64,000 nt of DNA from Cordilura impudica (Eukaryota; Arthropoda; Insecta; Diptera; Scathophagidae), in contig OY821520.1 in NCBI GenBank assembly GCA_963682025.1, forward strand, positions 2,403,305 through 2,467,304, in the 5' to 3' direction. Numbering within the stretch: position 1 is the stretch's first letter; every line of letters starts with the position of its first letter. Positions 59,737-64,000 of the stretch are shown here, piece by piece. A program made the translations under genes and the position numbers. Under the pieces are notes generated by a model, which saw nothing but the letters and a program-made list of their open reading frames with translations, was not told where the DNA came from and searched no databases.

Positions 59737-59872
59737 ACGGACGGGCATCGTTAAATCGACGCAGAAAGTGATTTTGAGTTGATCCGTATAATGAAAGGTG
59801 GGGGTATAGGTCCAATATTTTTGGTAGTTACAAACATCAGGGCAAACTCATTATACCCTTACCACATAGTGG
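59737..59872 (-). mobile_element. A-family INE-1-like fragment, copy 7
   Basis: Only the TATACCC-end block remains: GGACGGGCATCGTTAAATCG, AGAAAGTGATT, CAATATTTTTGGTAGTTACA and ACCACATAGTGG. The outermost GTATAGGGTATAA is lost. Confidence 0.7.
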
Positions 59873-60323
59873 AAAACTTTTGTTTTCATAAATTTTGCAC
59901 AAAATATCTGACCTTGGGTCAGAAAAATTGTTCTGGTGCCAACGGGCGGAAACTGGCGGGTATACAATGGGGTGTAGGAGTGTAGGGTTCGAACTTAAGA
60001 AGAGCCCAAGATTTTTTTTATGGCTTTTGTTAGGCAGGAGTTATGCTCTATTAAGTAAGAGATTTTCGGGTAACTTGGACCTTTTTAATTTTTTTTTTTT
60101 TTAACTCAGTGACTATATTTCTAACATTAATAGCTTCGAAGTTACGAAATTATACAAAATTTATTTTACTTTAAAATCTTTTAAAACAAGAAAGTTACAG
60201 TCATATATTACAGTTACGCAAAATACCGAGAAAGTCTATTTTCGAAGACCCTGTTCGCTGTGATATAGTTGGAATAGAGTCGCAATTTTTTGACTTCCGA
60301 GGTTCACTGGTATTTACTTTCAA

Positions 60324-60548
60324 ATGAATAACCTAACTTTAAAATCGGTAACCATAAAAAAATTATTTTTTGCCGCATTCTCAAAATATGGTCCACAGTG
60401 CGACGTTTGGTTCGAAGAAACTTGTTCGTACAGTATATTTTCGGATTTTTTATTTTTTAATTTTTGTACAACTCATAAAAAAAATGTCTCCCAATTTCAT
60501 TTAATGTTACTTCGCGATCGTATTTATTATTTTACTATTGAAATTTAA
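60324..60548 (+). other. Open frame of unknown worth
   Basis: 74 codons inside the right part of the long-inverted-repeat transposon (SKYGPQCDVWFEETCSYSIF). No domain recognised and no homologous copy elsewhere in the window. Probably incidental. Confidence 0.15.
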
Positions 60549-60750
60549 AAAATTGTAATAATTAAATAGCTTAAATCAACGAATTTAGTAATTGACCTTA
60601 TAATTGTGAAACACTTGCAGTTTTGTTATTGTTGTTCTATAAATGTACCGTTGCAGTTTATCTAGAAAGTATTCTTTCCTTACAGTCCGTCTGCCTTTCT
60701 AGAGATATAGTAAAAAATTATGTGACCTTATAATTGTGTAACGGACCTTA

Positions 60751-61165
60751 TAACAAGAAAATCAAGATTCGAAAAATACAGTGGAATAATATTTTCTGTT
60801 ACACATACCTACTTATCTATAAACAAAAAAACAGCTGACATATAAAAACGTAAAACAATAATAAACAATAGTAAAAAAAATATAAACAACAATATACATA
60901 TATACATATATATATATGTATATAAATATATATGTATGTATATACTTATGTATGTATATAGCTAGTATTAGAGATACATATATAATTTTGATATTTTTCT
61001 TTATATTTTGTTGTGTAGACCAGAAATATAGAGTAAAAATAAATTAAATAAATGCGCATATGAAAAAAAAAAATGTATTCGAAAAATAAATTTTAAAAAT
61101 TTGTTTGTTTATGTTTTATGTTATGAATGCGAAATGAAATACATATCTATGTGTATGACCATTAG
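60751..61165. other. Unique AT-rich sequence with TA/TG microsatellite
   Basis: A TATG/TATA-rich microsatellite at about 60893-60965; nothing else. Confidence 0.55.
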
Positions 61166-61423
61166 GGTGTCGAAAAAAAATTTTGTTTTTGATTTTCATG
61201 AGTCCCCCAGCATTTTTTGAAAGCTTATAGGGTATTTTTGTGATTTTTTTTCAGATTTTTCGGAAGAGGTCGCTAAAGTCGAATGTTACCCAAAAATCGG
61301 GTTTTCCGGACATTTTTGAGTTTTACTTATTACTTGGCCCATAACCACGATTTTCTTTGTTACGAAGTCAATGAAAAATGTTCAGACTTTACTTTTCTGT
61401 GTAAAAATCATAAGATTCGGTAA
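61166..61423. repeat. Left part of a TTAGGGTG-ended element
   Basis: Begins TTAGGGTGTCGAAAAAAAAT, resembling the TTAGGGTGGCC tip at 43318 and similar dipteran MITEs, and stops at the A-family insertion. Its right end was not found after 62132. Confidence 0.35.
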
Positions 61424-62132
61424 TTATACCCTATACCACTATGTTTGGGTATAATGACTTTGTGCTGCTGTTTGTAACTACCAAAATTATTTGACCCAGG
61501 CTCATCTTTTATTATACCGATCGGCTCTGAATCACTTTCTAAGTCCATTTAGCGATGTCTATGTGTCCATTTTGATGAAATTTGGTATATAAGCATTTAT
61601 CGGCCATAGGATGAACGCTATTGAAATTGGTGAAATTCAGTCCATGTTCAGACCTAGTCCCCATACAAATGGGTCCCATGAAATCGACATAAATTGCCAT
61701 AAGATCCAAATTATCATATAGATCTCAGTCGAATTGGGTTTTTATCTGTTTATTATATCCATTAATCAGTAGTCCAAAAATAATCCCTATAGGACAATTC
61801 TAATTCATAGGCCCCATATAGAACTACTTGCCGATATTCATTAAAATCTATCAAAAAACAAAAATATTGCACAGATTTTTATCAAATTTGGTTTGTATAT
61901 ATATTTTTTTTAAATATAAGTGACTTTGCCAAATATGGTCAGGGCCATTTTTCGACCTAGTCCCCATATATAAGGCACCCGATATGAACTTTTTCATATC
62001 CGCAGCCAAAATTAATAACAATACCACTCAAATTTGGTTTATGCTTATTTTCTATATCTAATTAGTTGGACCTAAACGCATGGTATAGGGTATCGTATAG
62101 CCGGTCGAGACCGACTATAATTTTCTTACTTG
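61424..62132 (+). mobile_element. A-family INE-1-like element, copy 6
   Basis: The only copy in the INE-1 forward orientation: TTATACCCTATACCACTATG, TGTAACTACCAAAATTATTT, a reduced GTCC tract (ATGTCTATGTGTCC), the modules in reverse order, then CCCTATACC-complement, a palindrome with two changes (AGCCGGTCGAGACCGACTAT) and ATTTTCTTACTTG. 709 bases, more diverged than copies 1, 4 and 5. Confidence 0.8.
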
Positions 62133-62398
62133 TTTTTTTTTTTGCTCAATTGGGTACTTTTAATGACTTTTTATCATAAATATTGCATAAATTTTGAAAG
62201 TAATGCTTTTATAATTTCTATCAAAGTTACAAAAACTAATGACGCAGTTTAAAAGGTGAATTTATCCACGCCGCGTTCTGCGACATCATTTATATCATTT
62301 AATCGAGTATCATCTTTCCATCCCAATGCACTGTAATGAAATAGGACGCCTCAAAAGATTTCTTAATAGACTCTGCGACAATCATTCGCTGTTTTTGA
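62133..62398. other. Unassigned sequence before a coding scrap
   Basis: Slightly less AT-rich at 62250-62398, perhaps decayed upstream coding of the fragment that follows, but no readable frame. Confidence 0.3.
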
Positions 62399-62686
62399 CG
62401 TTCCCTCCAAATTCAAATTGAAGATTTAATATCCGAAGCCAGCCTAGCCTTTTTTGAAGCCTGCAACATATCTGTTGATTTTTTACAAACAGATCCGGAA
62501 AATTGCCATAACTACAAATCTTTTAGTGTAGCAAAGAATAAAGTTCAGCAATTGCACGTGGTAAATGATTTCGCAGAACGCTGCACGGCCTTGGCTCATT
62601 CTTATATTAATGTAACAACTTTTGAAACAGACTTTCAGAATTTATTGCAGGGCATAGGACTACATCGTAAAAGCTATAATAAATAA
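62399..62686 (+). pseudogene. C-terminal scrap of a repeat-encoded protein
   Basis: An open frame without its own ATG, reading QIQIEDLISEASLAFFEACN, ISVDFLQTDPENCHNYKSFS, VAKNKVQQLHVVNDFAERCT and ending GLHRKSYNK at a stop at 62684. The VVNDFAER block followed by a short basic C-terminus resembles, from memory, the end of an uncharacterised protein family encoded by insect repeats. An in-frame stop at 62396 cuts off the N-terminal part. Whether it belongs to the same transposon as the ORF at 57553-59740 cannot be told from this window. Confidence 0.5.
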
Positions 62687-62895
62687 TTGCAAAGCAAAAA
62701 AAAAAAATATATATATAATATTTTAATTTATTTGGGGTATGAGAAGCTGCCTAGAGTTTTTTTCTTTTTTTTAAATTTCAACATCAACCATATTGACTCT
62801 CAGAACAAAAAACCACCCATATTTAATATATGAAAAGAAAAAATAAAAACTAACATTAAAACAAATCCGATGCATAACTGGCAAACACTTTAGAA
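62687..62895. other. AT-rich spacer
   Basis: A-run and TA-rich microsatellite at 62698-62725; no gene. Confidence 0.4.
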
Positions 62896-63424
62896 CAATG
62901 GTTCCCAAATGGTGGTCCGCGGACCCCCAGGGGTCCGTAGAGGCCTTCCAGGGGGTCCGCGAACTGTTCTGACAAAATTAACTTTTATTACGAAATATAA
63001 AAAAAAGAAAAGAGAAACACTCTTGATAAAGATATCCAACCCATTAAAATAATTTAAAAAAAATAATTTATTTGATAAATTTATGATCAAAAATTTATTT
63101 GTAAAATTGAAATATTTGTTTTTTAAGCATATAAGTAATTTAAATTAAATATTACGTCTCCTGCAATAAAAATGAGCTTTTGATAATTGTGTACTAAAAT
63201 TGATAAAGTACTTTCGGTCAACACTGATATTACATATACCATGTTTAACATCACTAGATAAATCAGCTGATTATGTTTTTATTTTCATTTCATATTTATT
63301 GCCGTTAGTCGTGTGTGTTTTTCAACTAGTAATAAAATCTAAAATATTAAAAAAAAAAAAAGAAAATATGACGAACGTTATATGAATTTCGGATTTACAT
63401 TTTGTAAAAAATAACGATATTGTA

Positions 63425-63829
63425 ATGCCTCAGTGTGTAATTTGCTTCAAAACCCTTTCCAATGATGCTATGAAACCAGCAAAATTAGAGAGGCATCTAA
63501 TTACAAACCACCCACAATTTAAAGACAAAAATGCTGACTTTTTTGCTTATAAAATCAGGTCACTGAATAAAGTAAGATGGGATTCCAGAGGTGATTTAAA
63601 TGTTGAACAGGAAAGGGATATGGAAGCTTCCTATAAAATAGCAATGTTAATTGTTAAAAATAAAAAGCCACACACAATTGGAGAACACTTGATCAAAACT
63701 TGTATTGCCGCAGTTGGTAACGTAATGCTTGATACAGTTATTAATGCAATTTTTAATAAAAAGAGACAACACATTTTTGGAAATTGTATAAGACTTTTTT
63801 TGTATCTAAAATTTTACGGATTTTATTAA
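63425..63829 (+). pseudogene. hAT transposase N-terminus with BED zinc finger
   Basis: From the ATG at 63425 it reads MPQCVICFKTLSNDAMKPAK, LERHLITNHPQFKDK. The BED finger ligands are C4, C7, H24 and H29 (C-x2-C-x16-H-x4-H), which bind the element ends. Residues 68-101 (MEASYKIAMLIVKNKKPHTI, GEHLIKTCIAAVGNVM) match the segment after the finger in ZBED5/SCAND3-type hAT transposases, where KxKKPHTIGExL is a conserved phrase. After about residue 115 the protein becomes unlike the family and stops at 63827, so a frameshift or unrecognised intron is likely; the catalytic core is not seen before 64000. The finger and linker look intact, so the insertion may be fairly young. Confidence 0.75.
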
Positions 63830-64000
63830 GTTTTTTCTTTCTCCTTTGAAGCAACAAAAAATCGAGTTAGGGCCTTTTTTATTAAGTCATCGATATATTT
63901 TAATTTTTATTTAGTATTCCTGAAATGGGATAAATCCATTTATTTTTAAATGTTTTGTTTCTTTTTGAATAAGTGTCTTTTTGAACTTTAAAAGTTTCTG
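63830..64000 (+). other. Continuation of the hAT element
   Basis: No clear in-frame coding after the stop; presumed internal part of the same hAT, truncated by the window edge. Confidence 0.35.

Larger units (their letters stand above)
57553..59740 (-). pseudogene. Repeat-encoded protein of unknown function, split by insertion
   Basis: Minus-strand coding in order: KYKQFNAENLEPSTSTATYI, DVWKNEIPSSTKYYRPIKFA (about 59735-59620); after a shift, IQEIYPQLGLIIDNQNKKET (59570-59515); MMEIFSDPETAASITGVDHE, LIRRFKIISQVLACSRKINA, KKFGEYANKTAILYNEKYSR, TYLW (59508-59317); then the insertion; then YMPSIVHKIFYHGEQIIQNN, ILPIGDLNEEAQERRKKDYR, FFREHNTRKMSRCCTNEDLI, PILLCSSDPYMSNIRQKW (57861-57553). The MPxxVHKIxxHG...EEAQExRxKD...REHxxRKxSR...NED...LL.SSDP pattern recurs, from memory, in proteins encoded by repeats of aphids, Hydra and flies, whose role is unknown to me. 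Its place between long inverted repeats suggests a transposon protein. Stop to stop it is broken at least twice. Confidence 0.68.
56175..60750 (-). mobile_element. Long-inverted-repeat transposon carrying a broken ORF
   Basis: The arms at 56175-56378 and about 60583-60750 are inverted copies. They share TAAGGT(G/C)CG, ATAATTATAAGGTCA, GACGGACTGTA, AAGAATACTTT.TAGATAAACTG, ACGGTACATTTAT and TGTTTCACAATT.TAAGGTCA. TA flanks AGGTSCG at each tip, so a TA target is possible. Between the arms lies a minus-strand coding relic, opened by the element at 57862-59316 and touched by an A-family scrap at 59737. Without insertions it would be about 3 kb, large enough to have been autonomous. The superfamily is not recognised. 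Confidence 0.78.
62896..64000 (+). mobile_element. 5' part of a BED-finger hAT transposon, runs off the window
   Basis: The left end CAATGGTTCCCAAATGG, then GGTCCGCGGACC (a perfect 12-base palindrome) and AGGGGGTCCGCG, resembles the CAGNGGTTC.CAA ends of Charlie/Buster-type hATs. A transposase start follows at 63425. The right end and target duplication lie beyond 64000. Confidence 0.72.

Noticed and set aside
62890..63090. Minus-strand frame over the hAT tip
   Set aside because: It is a shadow of the GC-rich inverted-repeat end; the transposase runs on the plus strand.

Overview
The window is AT-rich eukaryotic DNA from a higher fly (Diptera). INE-1-like, Helitron, hAT and Tc1-like relics and the style of the rugose exon suggest a calyptrate such as a blow fly; that placement is inference. 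There is no operon structure, rRNA, tRNA or CRISPR. One ordinary cellular exon was found: a 159-base minus-strand exon at 17575-17733. It encodes the N-terminus of the neurobeachin/rugose (rg) BEACH-family protein and ends in a consensus splice donor. Everything below 17575 is therefore most likely the first coding intron of rg, at least 17.5 kb long. A good splice acceptor at 18402 suggests a long 5'UTR exon, so much of the DNA above it may be 5' intron or upstream sequence.

The rest is a dense, often nested collection of mobile-element relics. Repeated families: (A) INE-1-like elements with a TATACCC end, a GTCC tract and a 20-base palindrome (seven copies); (B) Helitron-like elements that start TC and end CTAG after a hairpin (eight copies); (D) an element with AGATGTGTAAACATCTA-type ends around a 7-mer microsatellite (five copies, 0.24 to 3.5 kb). 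In one D copy the microsatellite has become about 2 kb of almost perfect AAAAATT units.

Region by region: 1.3-6.5 kb is a composite (outer inverted-repeat element, then D, then A plus the 7-mer array). 8.8-11 kb is D holding a long-inverted-repeat hAT-like element. 11.4-16.5 kb has a Tc1 relic and B, F and D copies. 17.5-18.4 kb is the rg exon. 19.7-28.9 kb has B, D and A copies, a hAT with 8-base target duplications, a zinc-finger relic and an A-in-B nest. 29-39 kb is mostly unique sequence with small inverted-repeat elements. 39.7-41.3 kb is a dead LINE containing an inverted LINE scrap. 41.5-44.6 kb has inverted-repeat elements and a tandem repeat. 46.7-50.1 kb is a three-level nest (inverted-repeat element, then D, then hAT). 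50.3-55.7 kb has two Tc1-like relics. 56.2-60.75 kb is a long-inverted-repeat transposon whose poorly characterised ORF is split by another element. 61-62.7 kb holds A and coding scraps. 62.9 kb to the end is the start of a BED-finger hAT.

Apart from rg, nearly all coding signal is broken transposase or reverse transcriptase. The best leads for novelty are the long-inverted-repeat transposon and its in-frame interrupter, the homogeneous 7-mer array, and the GC-richer hAT-like element with nested palindromes. No new defence or regulatory system can be claimed. All repeat and family calls come from reading by eye; no alignment or search was run.
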